This document shows positions 53,145-61,082 of a stretch of 64,000 bases of DNA, in pieces. How positions within the stretch are numbered: position 1 is the first letter of the stretch; each line of letters starts with the position of its first letter. Source of the stretch: Elusimicrobiota bacterium (GTDB lineage: Bacteria; CAYTYR01; UBA6262). Both the position numbers and the translations under genes were made by a program. Under the pieces are notes generated by a model. That model saw nothing but the letters and a program-made list of their open reading frames with translations. It searched no databases and had not been told where the DNA came from. The stretch lies in NCBI GenBank assembly GCA_003153935.1, contig PMCA01000004.1:306-64305 (forward strand), in the 5' to 3' direction.

Positions 53145-56100
53145 ATGGGTAATTTCATCGAAAACTTAATTGATTTTTGCGCCAGGAATAAAATGGTCGT
53201 CTTGATACTGGTTGCCATGGCGGTTGTTGGCGGTATTTTCGCCATGAAAAACGTGTCCCTGGACGCTATCCCTGATCTTTCGGATACACAGGTGATCGTT
53301 TTTTCCCGCTGGGACCGGCCGCCCCAGGTGATAGAGGACCAGGTTACCTATCCAATCGTGGCCGCTTTGCTGGGCGCGCCTAATGTTAAAGATGTCCGCG
53401 GGTTCTCCGATTATGGTTTTTCCTACGTTTATGTGATCTTTGAAGACGGCACCGATGTTTACTGGGCCCGTTCCCGGGTGTTGGAATACCTGTCCAAAGT
53501 AATGCCCCAGTTGCCTCAGGGAGTACAAACAGAACTGGGTCCGGACGCTACCGGGGTGGGTTGGGTTTATGAATACGCATTGGTAGACGAGACAGGAAAA
53601 CATTCTTTAGACGAGTTAACCACTTTCCAGAATTGGCACTTGAAGTACGCTTTGCAGTCCGTCAAGGGAGTAGCGGAAGTGGCCAGTGTCGGTGGTTTTA
53701 CCAAACAATACCAGGTAGTTATAGATCCGAACGCGTTACATTCCTATAATATTTCCTTGAACGATGTAATAATGGATATCCAGAGATCCAACCAGGAAGC
53801 AGGCGCTCGCTTGCTGGATATATCCGGCAAAGAATATATGGTTACCATCCGCGGCTACCTGCAATCCCTGCAGGATATACAGGAAATAGTGATCAAAACC
53901 GGGACGAACGGAGTCCCAGTAAAGATTAAGGATGTAGCTACTGTACAATTAGGGCCGGATATCCGCCGGGGCGTGGCCGAGCTTGACGGCAAAGGCGAAG
54001 TAGTTGGCGGCATTGTAGTTATGCGTTATAAGGAAAACGCGCTGAAGGTTATCGAAAGGATAAAACAAAAGCTGGCGGAGATACAATTGCCCGAAGGCGT
54101 TAAGTTGGTGGCCACTTACGATCGCTCGGATCTGATACAGCGGGCGGTAGCGACTTTAAAGAGCAAGCTTTTTGAGGAAATGCTGGTGGTGAGTATAGTC
54201 ATCCTCATATTCCTGGTACATTTCCCTTCAGCCATGATCCCTATTATTACCCTGCCGATAGCCGTTATCATAGCCTTTATCCCGATGTATTTTATGGGGT
54301 TGACTTCCAATGTTATGAGCCTGGGAGGAATTGCCATCGCGGTCGGGGCCATGGTTGACGCGGCGATCGTTCTTGTGGAAAACGCCCATAAGAAGCTGAC
54401 CCTTTGGGACGAAACAGGCCAACAGGGGAATTACCAGGAGGTATTGATCTCCTCAGCTAAAGAAGTGGGCCGGGCTTCTTTTTTCTCCCTATTGGTCATT
54501 GCCGTTGCTTTTTTGCCCATATTTACTTTGGAAGGGATCGAGGGCCGTTTATTTAAACCCTTAGCCTTTACCAAAACTTTCGCCATGTCCTTCGCGGCGA
54601 TCCTCTCGATTACCCTGGCTCCGGCCATTATGCTCCTGGTCATCCGCAAGAATAAAATCATATTTAAACCCCGGTGGTTATCTGCCCTGTTCAACAAGAT
54701 CTTTATCGGTACCATACATTCCGAGGATAAGCACCCGGTCAGCAGGGTGCTGTTCCGGTTGTATGAGCCGGTCGTGCATTACGTACTGAAAAATCCGAAA
54801 AAAGTAATAGGCATCGCGGTTATAGTTTTTCTGGTAACTATGCCGTTTTTCTTCAAGTTGGGGCACGAATTCATGCCGCCATTGAATGAGGGAACGATCT
54901 TATACATGCCAACCACGCCTCCGGGGATATCGGTCACTGAAGCGACCAAGCTGCTGCAGGTACAGGATAAGGTCCTCAAAACCTTTCCGGAAGTTATCAG
55001 CGTATTCGGCAAGGCGGGCCGCGCCAATACTTCCACTGACCCGGCGCCTTTTTCTATGATGGAAACCGTGGTGATGCTGAAGCCGCAGAATGAATGGCGG
55101 GGAGTAGCCAGGTGGTATTCTAAGATAATCCCCGGATTTATGCAAGGTCCGTTCAAGTTGGTCTGGCCGGACAGGATGTCCTGGGATGAGCTGATCAAGG
55201 AAATGGACCAAAAATTGCAGATCCCGGGGCAGGTCAATGCCTGGACCATGCCGATCAAGGCCCGGATAGACATGCTTACCACTGGCGTGCGTACTCCCAT
55301 AGGCATTAAGATCTACGGTGACGATCTGAAAGAGATCGAGACGATCGGCGCGGAGATAGAAGGTCTCCTGAGGCCGCTAAAAGGCACCAGGAGTATTTAC
55401 TCGGAAAGAACCGCCGGAGGCTATTTCGTGAACTTCAACCTGAAGCGTGACGCGATCGCGCGGTACGGGTTGACCATAGCCGACGTGCAAATGACGCTGA
55501 TGTCGGCGATAGGCGGAGAGAATATTACCCAGACTATCGAAGGACGCGAGCGCTTCCCGGTCAGCATCCGCTATCCGCGTGAACTGCGCGATGACGTAGA
55601 GAAGATCAAAAAAACTTATGTTACCAGTGCCGGAGGTATCAGCATCCCCATCGCCGAGCTGGCGGAGATCACTTTACAGACCGGACCGTCAATGATCAGA
55701 GATGAGAACGGCCGTTTGGCCGGTTATGTTTATATTGACGAAGCTGGTCGTGATATCGGCAGTTATGTTGATGAAGCCAAGAGGGTCCTTAAAGACAAGT
55801 TGACGGTGCCGGCCGGTTATTCCCTGGTATTCAGCGGCCAGTATGAATTAATGGAGCGGGTCAAAGAGCGGATGAAAGTAGTATTGCCGCTAACTATATT
55901 TATCATCTTCTTCCTGATCTACATGAATACGCGCAGTTATGTTAAGACTTTCATTATCCTGCTGGCTGTGCCGTTTTCCCTGATCGGCGTGGTTTGGATA
56001 CTGTACCTGCTGGGATACAATATGAGTATCGGCGTCTGGACCGGTATAATCGCTTTACTGGGGGTGGACGCGGAGACCGGTATATTCATGCTCCTATATT

Positions 56101-56402
56101 TGGACCTGTCCTATGATGAAATGAAGAAAAAAGGGTTGCTCAAGACCCTGGATGACCTGAAGGAAGCAGTGATACATGGCGCGGTCAAGAGAGTCAGGCC
56201 GAAGATGATGACCGCTGCGGTATTGTTTGTCGGTTTGCTGCCGATAATGTGGGCGCAGACCCACGAGATCGGCGCTGACGTGATGAAGAGGATCGCCGCG
56301 CCCATGGTCGGCGGGATTTTCACCTCCTTCGCTATGGAGTTGATCGTTTACCCGGCGATATATTTCCTCTGGAAAAAGAAGGAATTGCGGCAGATGAAAT
56401 AA
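53145..56402 (+). CDS. cusA: CusA/CzcA-type heavy-metal RND efflux pump
   Basis: This 1085-residue inner-membrane proton-driven pump has 12 predicted helices in the RND layout, with two large periplasmic loops (about 35-335 and 560-880). The HME-family signature IAVGAMVDAAIVLVENAHK lies in TM4, with the acidic residue used for proton transfer. YPIVAALLGAPNVKDVRG and the GVRTPIGIKIYGDD segment are typical of CusA. The Met-rich HMBD in the adaptor and the cupredoxin gene downstream favour Cu(I)/Ag(I) over Co/Zn/Cd, but specificity is inference. It is slightly longer than E. coli CusA (1047). Confidence 0.93.
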   Translation: MGNFIENLIDFCARNKMVVLILVAMAVVGGIFAMKNVSLDAIPDLSDTQVIVFSRWDRPPQVIEDQVTYPIVAALLGAPNVKDVRGFSDYGFSYVYVIFEDGTDVYWARSRVLEYLSKVMPQLPQGVQTELGPDATGVGWVYEYALVDETGKHSLDELTTFQNWHLKYALQSVKGVAEVASVGGFTKQYQVVIDPNALHSYNISLNDVIMDIQRSNQEAGARLLDISGKEYMVTIRGYLQSLQDIQEIVIKTGTNGVPVKIKDVATVQLGPDIRRGVAELDGKGEVVGGIVVMRYKENALKVIERIKQKLAEIQLPEGVKLVATYDRSDLIQRAVATLKSKLFEEMLVVSIVILIFLVHFPSAMIPIITLPIAVIIAFIPMYFMGLTSNVMSLGGIAIAVGAMVDAAIVLVENAHKKLTLWDETGQQGNYQEVLISSAKEVGRASFFSLLVIAVAFLPIFTLEGIEGRLFKPLAFTKTFAMSFAAILSITLAPAIMLLVIRKNKIIFKPRWLSALFNKIFIGTIHSEDKHPVSRVLFRLYEPVVHYVLKNPKKVIGIAVIVFLVTMPFFFKLGHEFMPPLNEGTILYMPTTPPGISVTEATKLLQVQDKVLKTFPEVISVFGKAGRANTSTDPAPFSMMETVVMLKPQNEWRGVARWYSKIIPGFMQGPFKLVWPDRMSWDELIKEMDQKLQIPGQVNAWTMPIKARIDMLTTGVRTPIGIKIYGDDLKEIETIGAEIEGLLRPLKGTRSIYSERTAGGYFVNFNLKRDAIARYGLTIADVQMTLMSAIGGENITQTIEGRERFPVSIRYPRELRDDVEKIKKTYVTSAGGISIPIAELAEITLQTGPSMIRDENGRLAGYVYIDEAGRDIGSYVDEAKRVLKDKLTVPAGYSLVFSGQYELMERVKERMKVVLPLTIFIIFFLIYMNTRSYVKTFIILLAVPFSLIGVVWILYLLGYNMSIGVWTGIIALLGVDAETGIFMLLYLDLSYDEMKKKGLLKTLDDLKEAVIHGAVKRVRPKMMTAAVLFVGLLPIMWAQTHEIGADVMKRIAAPMVGGIFTSFAMELIVYPAIYFLWKKKELRQMK

Positions 56403-56427
56403 GTCAATAAAAAGGGGAAAGCGCTAA

Positions 56428-56456
56428 TTTACTTGCCGCTCACACAGCTATATAAT
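56428..56456 (+). promoter_or_regulatory. Candidate promoter of the cupredoxin gene
   Basis: TTTACT (56428-56433), 17-bp spacer, perfect TATAAT (56451-56456). It allows expression of the cupredoxin gene apart from the pump operon. Confidence 0.55.
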
Positions 56457-56486
56457 AAAATTACCAAACATTTAAGGAGGTAAGCG

Positions 56487-56885
56487 ATGAAGAAGCTAAT
56501 GGCCCTGTTTTTATCAGTATTTATAGCAACAACAGTAATGGCCGCGACTAAGCCGGCACCTGTTGCCCCGGTTTTATCGGGCACTATGGTAAATGGCGTA
56601 AGAGTGATAACCGTAGCGGCCAAAAAATATGAGTTCATTCCTAACCCCATAGTGGTAAATGTAGGGGAGAAGGTTTTGCTGAAGATCACCGCTACTGATG
56701 TCGATCATGGTATTGGCATAAAAGAGTTCAAGATCGAACAGAAATTACCCAAAGGTTCGGAGCAAGCGATAGGGTTTACCCCTGATAAAACAGGTACTTT
56801 CACTATCAACTGCACCGAGTGGTGCGGGCTGGGCCATATGGCGATGAAAGGCAAATTTATCGTACTTCCGGTCATAAAGAAGTAA
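56487..56885 (+). CDS. Secreted cupredoxin with a CuA-type binding site
   Basis: This 132-residue protein has a signal peptide (about 1-20) followed by one cupredoxin domain. It has the full ligand set of a dinuclear CuA site as in cytochrome oxidase subunit II and nitrous oxide reductase: His74 (DVDHGIG), then Cys109-x3-Cys113-x3-His117-x2-Met120 (CTEWCGLGHMAM). No transmembrane helices or oxidase subunits accompany it. It follows the CusCBA-like operon, so periplasmic copper binding or delivery is likely, with electron transfer as an alternative. AAGGAGG precedes the ATG, and a hairpin terminator follows. Confidence 0.88.
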   Translation: MKKLMALFLSVFIATTVMAATKPAPVAPVLSGTMVNGVRVITVAAKKYEFIPNPIVVNVGEKVLLKITATDVDHGIGIKEFKIEQKLPKGSEQAIGFTPDKTGTFTINCTEWCGLGHMAMKGKFIVLPVIKK

Positions 56886-56891
56886 ATTGAG

Positions 56892-56923
56892 AAAAAGAGG
56901 GTACTTACGGGTATCCTCTTTTT
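56892..56923. terminator. Rho-independent terminator (possibly bidirectional)
   Basis: AAAAAGAGGGTAC (56892-56904) pairs with GTATCCTCTTTTT (56911-56923), a 13-bp stem with one G-T pair and a 6-nt loop, ending in a T-run. It separates the cupredoxin gene from the Fe-S operon. Confidence 0.88.
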
Positions 56924-56936
56924 AAGAAAATTATAG

Positions 56937-56968
56937 TTGACAATATTAGTCATATATAGTATAATATT
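56937..56968 (+). promoter_or_regulatory. Perfect consensus promoter with embedded palindrome
   Basis: TTGACA (56937-56942), 17-bp spacer and TATAAT (56960-56965) are both perfect. An inverted repeat AATATTA (56942-56948) / TAATATT (56962-56968) spans the spacer and -10, a likely autoregulatory operator for the downstream IscR-like protein. The start codon at 56972 is 7 nt from the -10, so the mRNA is probably leaderless. Confidence 0.85.
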
Positions 56969-56971
56969 TTT

Positions 56972-57379
56972 ATGCTAAAGATATCTACAAGGTGCCGCTA
57001 TGGCATGATGGCCATGGCGGAGCTGGCAAAAAATTATAAAGGTGAGCCGCTGTCGGCCGGGGAAATGGTTCGCCGGCACCGTATTCCCAGGTTCTACCTG
57101 GAGCAGTTACTGGTAAAGCTGAGGCGGCACGGCTTGATCGAAAGCATCCGCGGTCCGCAGGGTGGCTTCAACTTGAAAAAGGATCCGGCCAAAATAACGA
57201 TCGGGGAGATAATAAGCTCACTGGAAGGGCCACTGGACCTAGTATCCTGTGCCGGCCTGAACAAAGGTAAATCCTGCTGGAAGATCAATAGCTGCTTGAC
57301 CAGATCGATATGGCTAGACCTAAATGAAGCGGTAAATAAAGTTTTGCAGAAGAAAACTCTGGCTGACCTGATAAAATAG
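56972..57379 (+). CDS. IscR-like Rrf2 regulator (Fe-S operon)
   Basis: This 135-residue Rrf2 protein has MLKISTRCRYGMMAMAEL, then IPRFYLEQLLVKLRRHGLIES and the RGPQGGFNL wing. Cys93, Cys102 and Cys108 lie close to the three [2Fe-2S] ligands of E. coli IscR (92, 98 and 104), so it probably senses cluster supply and controls the nifS-nfu-nadA genes that follow. The start is fixed by the family N-terminus, yet it lies only 7 nt after a perfect -10, leaving no room for a ribosome-binding site. nifS starts 13 nt downstream. Confidence 0.88.
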   Translation: MLKISTRCRYGMMAMAELAKNYKGEPLSAGEMVRRHRIPRFYLEQLLVKLRRHGLIESIRGPQGGFNLKKDPAKITIGEIISSLEGPLDLVSCAGLNKGKSCWKINSCLTRSIWLDLNEAVNKVLQKKTLADLIK

Positions 57380-57392
57380 AAACGAGGAAATC

Positions 57393-58568
57393 ATGGACAT
57401 CAAGAAAAGATATTTTGACTATGCAGCTACTACGCCGATGCATCCGGAAGTAACTAAGGCTATGCAGCCGTTTTTGGAAGAGAAATTCGGCAACCCATCC
57501 AGCATCCATTCTTTCGGCCAAGAAGCCAAAGCGGCAATAACGGAAGCTCGGGATGTGATCGCCGCAACCATCAAAGCTAAGAGCGAAGAGATCGTCTTTA
57601 CCAGCGGAGGCACGGAAGCGGACAATTTCGTCCTGGCCGGGGTGCTGGAAGCCATGGCGAAAAAAGGCAACCATATCATAACTGATACCGTAGAACATCA
57701 CGCTATCCTGGAAACCTGCCGGTTCATGGAAAAACATCGCGGCGCCAAGGTTACTTATATACCGGTAGATAAAACCGGTCTGGTAGACCCGCAGGACATA
57801 AAAAAAGCTATTACCAAAGAGACCGTGCTTATTTCCGTAATGCATGCCAATAATGAGATCGGCACTATAGAACCTATAGCGGAGATCGGTAAAATAGCGC
57901 GGGAGGCGGGCGTGTATTTCCATACCGACGCCGTGCAAACCTTCGGCAGCCTGGATATCGACGTGGAAAAACTGAATGTGGACTTTCTCTCCGCCAGCGC
58001 CCATAAACTTTATGGCCCGAAAGGTATCGGCCTGCTGTATGTGCGTAAGGGAGCGCGTATTTTGCCGCTTTTACATGGCGGTGAGCAGGAGAGAAGGCGC
58101 CGGGCCTCAACGGAGAACGTTCCGGGTATAGTCGGTTTCAGCAAAGCGGTGCAGTTAGCGGAGCAGGAGCGCCAGGAACGCAACGAGCACCTGATAAAAA
58201 TGCGCGATAAGTTGATCAAAGGGATACTGGACAGCATCGAGGAGACGCAACTGAACGGTCATCCGCAGTTACGACTGCCTAATAACGTAAATGTGACCCC
58301 TAAATACGTAGAAGGGGAATCGATGCTCCTTAATCTGGACCTGGAAGGCATCGCCGCTTCAACCGGCTCCGCCTGTTCCAGCGGTTCGCTGGAGCCGTCG
58401 CATGTCTTAAAGGCGATAGGCATCAACCCAGAGATAGCCCATTCCAGTCTGCGGTTCAGCCTGGGCCGGCTGAATACGGATGAGGATGTAGATTATCTGC
58501 TGGAAGTTTTACCGCGGATAGTGAAAACTTTGCGGGAAATGTCCCCGTTGTATAAGAAGAAAAAATAG
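57393..58568 (+). CDS. nifS: Cysteine desulfurase (NifS/IscS type)
   Basis: This 391-residue PLP enzyme releases sulfur from cysteine as a persulfide. It has YFDYAATTPMHPEV at the start, EHHAILE with the PLP-stacking His (about 103), the PLP Lys in SASAHKLYGPKGIG (about 205) and the catalytic Cys in STGSACSSGSLEPSHVL (about 327). The long active-site loop makes it class I (IscS/NifS), not SufS. It should serve Fe-S assembly (IscU at 43.0 kb, the Nfu-like protein next door) and MnmA thiolation. ACGAGGA precedes the ATG. Confidence 0.95.
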   Translation: MDIKKRYFDYAATTPMHPEVTKAMQPFLEEKFGNPSSIHSFGQEAKAAITEARDVIAATIKAKSEEIVFTSGGTEADNFVLAGVLEAMAKKGNHIITDTVEHHAILETCRFMEKHRGAKVTYIPVDKTGLVDPQDIKKAITKETVLISVMHANNEIGTIEPIAEIGKIAREAGVYFHTDAVQTFGSLDIDVEKLNVDFLSASAHKLYGPKGIGLLYVRKGARILPLLHGGEQERRRRASTENVPGIVGFSKAVQLAEQERQERNEHLIKMRDKLIKGILDSIEETQLNGHPQLRLPNNVNVTPKYVEGESMLLNLDLEGIAASTGSACSSGSLEPSHVLKAIGINPEIAHSSLRFSLGRLNTDEDVDYLLEVLPRIVKTLREMSPLYKKKK

Positions 58569-58592
58569 GTTTGCAATGACAAAGGAGGATTT

Positions 58593-58820
58593 ATGAAAGA
58601 AAAAGTGAAAAAAAGCCTGGAAAAGATAGCCAAGATGCTGGGCTCAGATGGCGGTAGCGTGGAGCTGGTAGAAATTGACGAGGCCAAAGGCTTAGTTAAA
58701 GTAAGATTACTGGGTGCCTGCCAGGGCTGTCCCATGAGCGCCATGACCTTGAAGAATGGTATCGAAAGGATACTGAAGGAAGATGTTCCGGAAGTTAAGA
58801 CAGTCGAGTCCGTAGATTAA
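58593..58820 (+). CDS. Nfu-type Fe-S carrier (NifU C-terminal domain)
   Basis: This 75-residue protein consists only of the NifU C-terminal/Nfu domain. It has a start helix, SDGGSVELVEIDEAKGLVKV, then the cluster-binding CQGCP (Cys pair near 47 and 50) and MTLKNGIERILKEDVPEV. Two copies bridge one [4Fe-4S] cluster in known members. It probably passes clusters to client proteins such as NadA, encoded just downstream. AAGGAGG precedes the ATG. Confidence 0.93.
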   Translation: MKEKVKKSLEKIAKMLGSDGGSVELVEIDEAKGLVKVRLLGACQGCPMSAMTLKNGIERILKEDVPEVKTVESVD

Positions 58821-58845
58821 CGAAGGTAAACAATTGTTGAAGATC

Positions 58846-58856
58846 AGGAGGTGATC
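58846..58856 (+). promoter_or_regulatory. Exceptionally strong Shine-Dalgarno sequence
   Basis: AGGAGGTGATC is complementary to the canonical 16S rRNA 3' end (GATCACCTCCT) over 11 nt, and its core is 8 nt from the ATG at 58860. It is the longest such match noticed in the window, and it marks the 23-codon ORF as translated. Confidence 0.85.
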
Positions 58857-58859
58857 GCT

Positions 58860-58931
58860 ATGACAGCCAGAGTTTCCAAAAAGTATTTCTTGCGCCCGAC
58901 CGCTCACTGCTGCGGCGGGAAATGTAGTTAG
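58860..58931 (+). CDS. 23-residue Cys-rich peptide, possible Cys attenuator
   Basis: A 23-codon ORF (MTARVSKKYF at the start, HCCGGKCS at the end) lies between the Nfu gene and nadA. Three of the last seven residues are Cys, two of them adjacent (TGC TGC). It has an 11-nt Shine-Dalgarno match and an ideal spacing. The coding bases can themselves fold (CCCG-CCGC at 58895-58903 with GCGGCGGG at 58912-58919), and a strong hairpin follows 26 nt after the stop. This is the layout of a leader peptide where stalling at Cys codons changes downstream folding. A functional Cys-rich or modified peptide is the alternative. No peptide-modifying enzyme is nearby. Confidence 0.6.
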   Translation: MTARVSKKYFLRPTAHCCGGKCS

Positions 58932-58956
58932 CCCCGAGCAGGGCGTTAAAAGGCTT

Positions 58957-58985
58957 ACCCGCTCCGACTTAACATCGGAGCGGGT
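58957..58985 (+). promoter_or_regulatory. 11-bp hairpin between Cys-rich ORF and nadA
   Basis: ACCCGCTCCGA (58957-58967) pairs perfectly with TCGGAGCGGGT (58975-58985) around a 7-nt loop. The following CTCTATTCT is only moderately T-rich, so it is a weak terminator or mRNA-processing/attenuation element. Its left arm could instead pair in part with GCGGG in the upstream ORF. Confidence 0.6.
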
Positions 58986-59008
58986 CTCTATTCTAAAAAG
59001 GGGATAGC

Positions 59009-59932
59009 ATGCCCATACCGCGCTTAAACAAAGAAATAAGGGAGATTGCCGCCAGAAAAGGGGCGGTCATATTGGCTCATAACTATCAATTGCCGGAAGT
59101 ACAGGACGTGGCTGATTTTGTCGGCGATTCGCTGGAGCTGAGCATCAAGGCCGGGGAAACTAAGGCGGAGATCATTATCTTTTGCGGCGTGAACTTCATG
59201 GCGGAAACCGCGGCGATAATTTCGCCGCAGAAAAAGGTGCTGATACCGGATTATACCGCCGGTTGCCCGATGGCCAACATGATCAACGCCGAGAATGTCC
59301 GGGAACTGAAAAGACAACATCCCGGGGCCAAGGTGGTATGTTATGTTAATTCGACCGCGGCGGTTAAAGCCGAAAGCGATATTTGCTGCACCAGCGCCAA
59401 CGCGGTGAAAGTGGTTAATTCGCTGAAGGACACGGAAGAGATTATATTCATTCCCGATAAAAACCTGGGTAGTTACGTGCAGAGCAAAGTACCTAAGAAG
59501 AAGTTCATTATCTGGGAAGGTTTTTGCCCGACCCACGCCCGTATATTAAAGGACGATATCTACCGCGCCAAAGATAAACATTCGCAAGCCAAGGTCATGG
59601 TACATCCGGAGTGCCGGCCGGAAGTCATAGCGCTGGCCGACCTGGTCGCTTCCACCAGCGGCATGAGCAAGTTCGCCCGGGAAACGGAAGCTAAAGAGAT
59701 CATCATTGGCACGGAAGTAGGGATGTTATACCGCCTGCAAAAAGAAAATCCGGATAAAAATTTCTATCCGGCCTCCTCCCAAGCTATCTGCCCTAATATG
59801 AAATTGACTACGCTTGATAAAATATTCTGGTCACTTCAGGACCTGGTTTACCCGGTAGTGGTGGAAGAACCCATCCGCAGCCGGGCTAAAATGGCCATTG
59901 AACGAATGATCGCCCTCTCCAAACAGGATTGA
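59009..59932 (+). CDS. nadA: Quinolinate synthase
   Basis: This 307-residue [4Fe-4S] enzyme condenses iminoaspartate with dihydroxyacetone phosphate in NAD synthesis. It has AHNYQLPEVQDVADFVGDSL near the start and the three cluster Cys in TAGCPMAN (about 86), EGFCPTH (about 172) and AICPNMK (about 260), plus PEC, STSGM and the GTEVGML segment. The length matches the short NadA class. No nadB or nadC is in the window. Its place after nifS and nfu fits its oxygen-sensitive cluster. AAGGGG precedes the ATG, and the hairpin/Cys-rich ORF sits just upstream. Confidence 0.96.
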   Translation: MPIPRLNKEIREIAARKGAVILAHNYQLPEVQDVADFVGDSLELSIKAGETKAEIIIFCGVNFMAETAAIISPQKKVLIPDYTAGCPMANMINAENVRELKRQHPGAKVVCYVNSTAAVKAESDICCTSANAVKVVNSLKDTEEIIFIPDKNLGSYVQSKVPKKKFIIWEGFCPTHARILKDDIYRAKDKHSQAKVMVHPECRPEVIALADLVASTSGMSKFARETEAKEIIIGTEVGMLYRLQKENPDKNFYPASSQAICPNMKLTTLDKIFWSLQDLVYPVVVEEPIRSRAKMAIERMIALSKQD

Positions 59933-59943
59933 ACCCATGGCCC

Positions 59944-60375
59944 TTAAAGCGCCTTGTCTTTCTGGCTATCAGTTATCTTTTCATAGATCAAAACCACTGC
60001 GATACAAGCCAACGGCGTTGCTACCAACCCGGTCATCAACCAGGACAGGATCAACTTAGTATCCACGCTGGTATTATAGGTGATCAGCAATGGCGGCACC
60101 GTTATCGCCCATAAAAGAACCCCCAGGAAAAACCCTTTCACCACGCCTTTACCCGGAATGCCATGCTGCAGAACCGTGAACATCAAAGCGTATATCAAGC
60201 CGCTGGAAAAATTACCCAGCAAAGTTTGCACCAACCAGACATTGCTCAAGGGTTTTAACAACTCAGGTGTCTGCGCGTAAAAGCTTTTAAACAGGATCGT
60301 GAACAGGGCGTTGATAAAATAAGAAACTGTCGCTACGACTATGCCGGCCAGCAGCCATTTCGCTATGTTCTTCAT
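59944..60375 (-). CDS. Small four-helix membrane protein, unknown function
   Basis: This 143-residue protein has four predicted membrane helices (about 6-28, 47-70, 77-97 and 107-130) and a charged C-terminal tail. I recognise no family. It overlaps the start region of the phoU stop by 4 nt and so is the last gene of the phosphate operon. It converges on nadA with 11 nt between the stops and no visible terminator. Confidence 0.7.
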   Translation of the reverse strand: MKNIAKWLLAGIVVATVSYFINALFTILFKSFYAQTPELLKPLSNVWLVQTLLGNFSSGLIYALMFTVLQHGIPGKGVVKGFFLGVLLWAITVPPLLITYNTSVDTKLILSWLMTGLVATPLACIAVVLIYEKITDSQKDKAL

Positions 60376-61064
60376 TTACTTCCTCCGTTCTGTTTTTCAT
60401 GCAGGATTTCCAGGTGGTGTTTAACTACCTTACCTTCTACCATAAAAATGACATCTTCGCAAATGTTTGTTGTATGATCGCAGATTCTTTCCAAATGCCG
60501 GGCCACCAGTAACAGGGCTACGGCCCGAGGAGCAGTGGAGGGATCTTTGGCGATATAGTCATTGATCAATTCCGATTGGACCAGGTTGCGTAAATTATCA
60601 GCCTCAGAATCGCGGAGAATTACTTTCCTGGCTAATTCCACGTCCTTGCGCACGAAAGCGTCGATAGCTTCCTTGACCATGGTTTGGGCCAGGGCTGCCA
60701 GCTTGGGGATATCGATCAGGGGTTTCAACTGGGGTTTGTCTGCTAGCTGCAAAACCCTCTGGGCGATATCTACAGCCAGATCGGCGATTCGTTCCAGGTC
60801 GGTGGAGATCTTCATAGCCATGGTTACGAAACGCAGATCTATAGCCATGGGCTGGTGCAGTGCCAGCAGGTCCAGGCACTTCTCATCAATAGCCAGTTCT
60901 AGCTCGTCGATCTTTTTGTCATCGGTGATAACTTGTTCAGCCTGCTCGGCGCTGCGGGCTTTCAAGGCTTCTACCGATTTCAGGATCGACTCCTCGGTCA
61001 ATCCGCCCATGCGCAGTATTTCCTTGTTCAGATCAGCCAGTTCTTCATCAAAATGTCTTTGCAT
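60372..61064 (-). CDS. phoU: Phosphate transport regulator PhoU
   Basis: This 230-residue helical protein is made of two PhoU three-helix repeats (about 8-100 and 118-210). It has MQRHFDEELADLNKEILRMGGLTEESI at the start, the metal-binding pattern DLERIADLAVDIAQ (about 90) and its repeat HLERICDHTTNICED (about 190). PhoU links the Pst transporter to phosphate signalling and restrains uptake. It follows pstB in the usual order. Confidence 0.95.
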   Translation of the reverse strand: MQRHFDEELADLNKEILRMGGLTEESILKSVEALKARSAEQAEQVITDDKKIDELELAIDEKCLDLLALHQPMAIDLRFVTMAMKISTDLERIADLAVDIAQRVLQLADKPQLKPLIDIPKLAALAQTMVKEAIDAFVRKDVELARKVILRDSEADNLRNLVQSELINDYIAKDPSTAPRAVALLLVARHLERICDHTTNICEDVIFMVEGKVVKHHLEILHEKQNGGSK

Positions 61065-61082
61065 TGTACCCTCCAGTTTTTA

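Noticed and set aside
58860-58931. Cys-rich ORF as a RiPP precursor
   Set aside because: No radical SAM, cyclodehydratase, lanthionine synthetase or export gene is nearby. Attenuation or a small metal-binding peptide is simpler.
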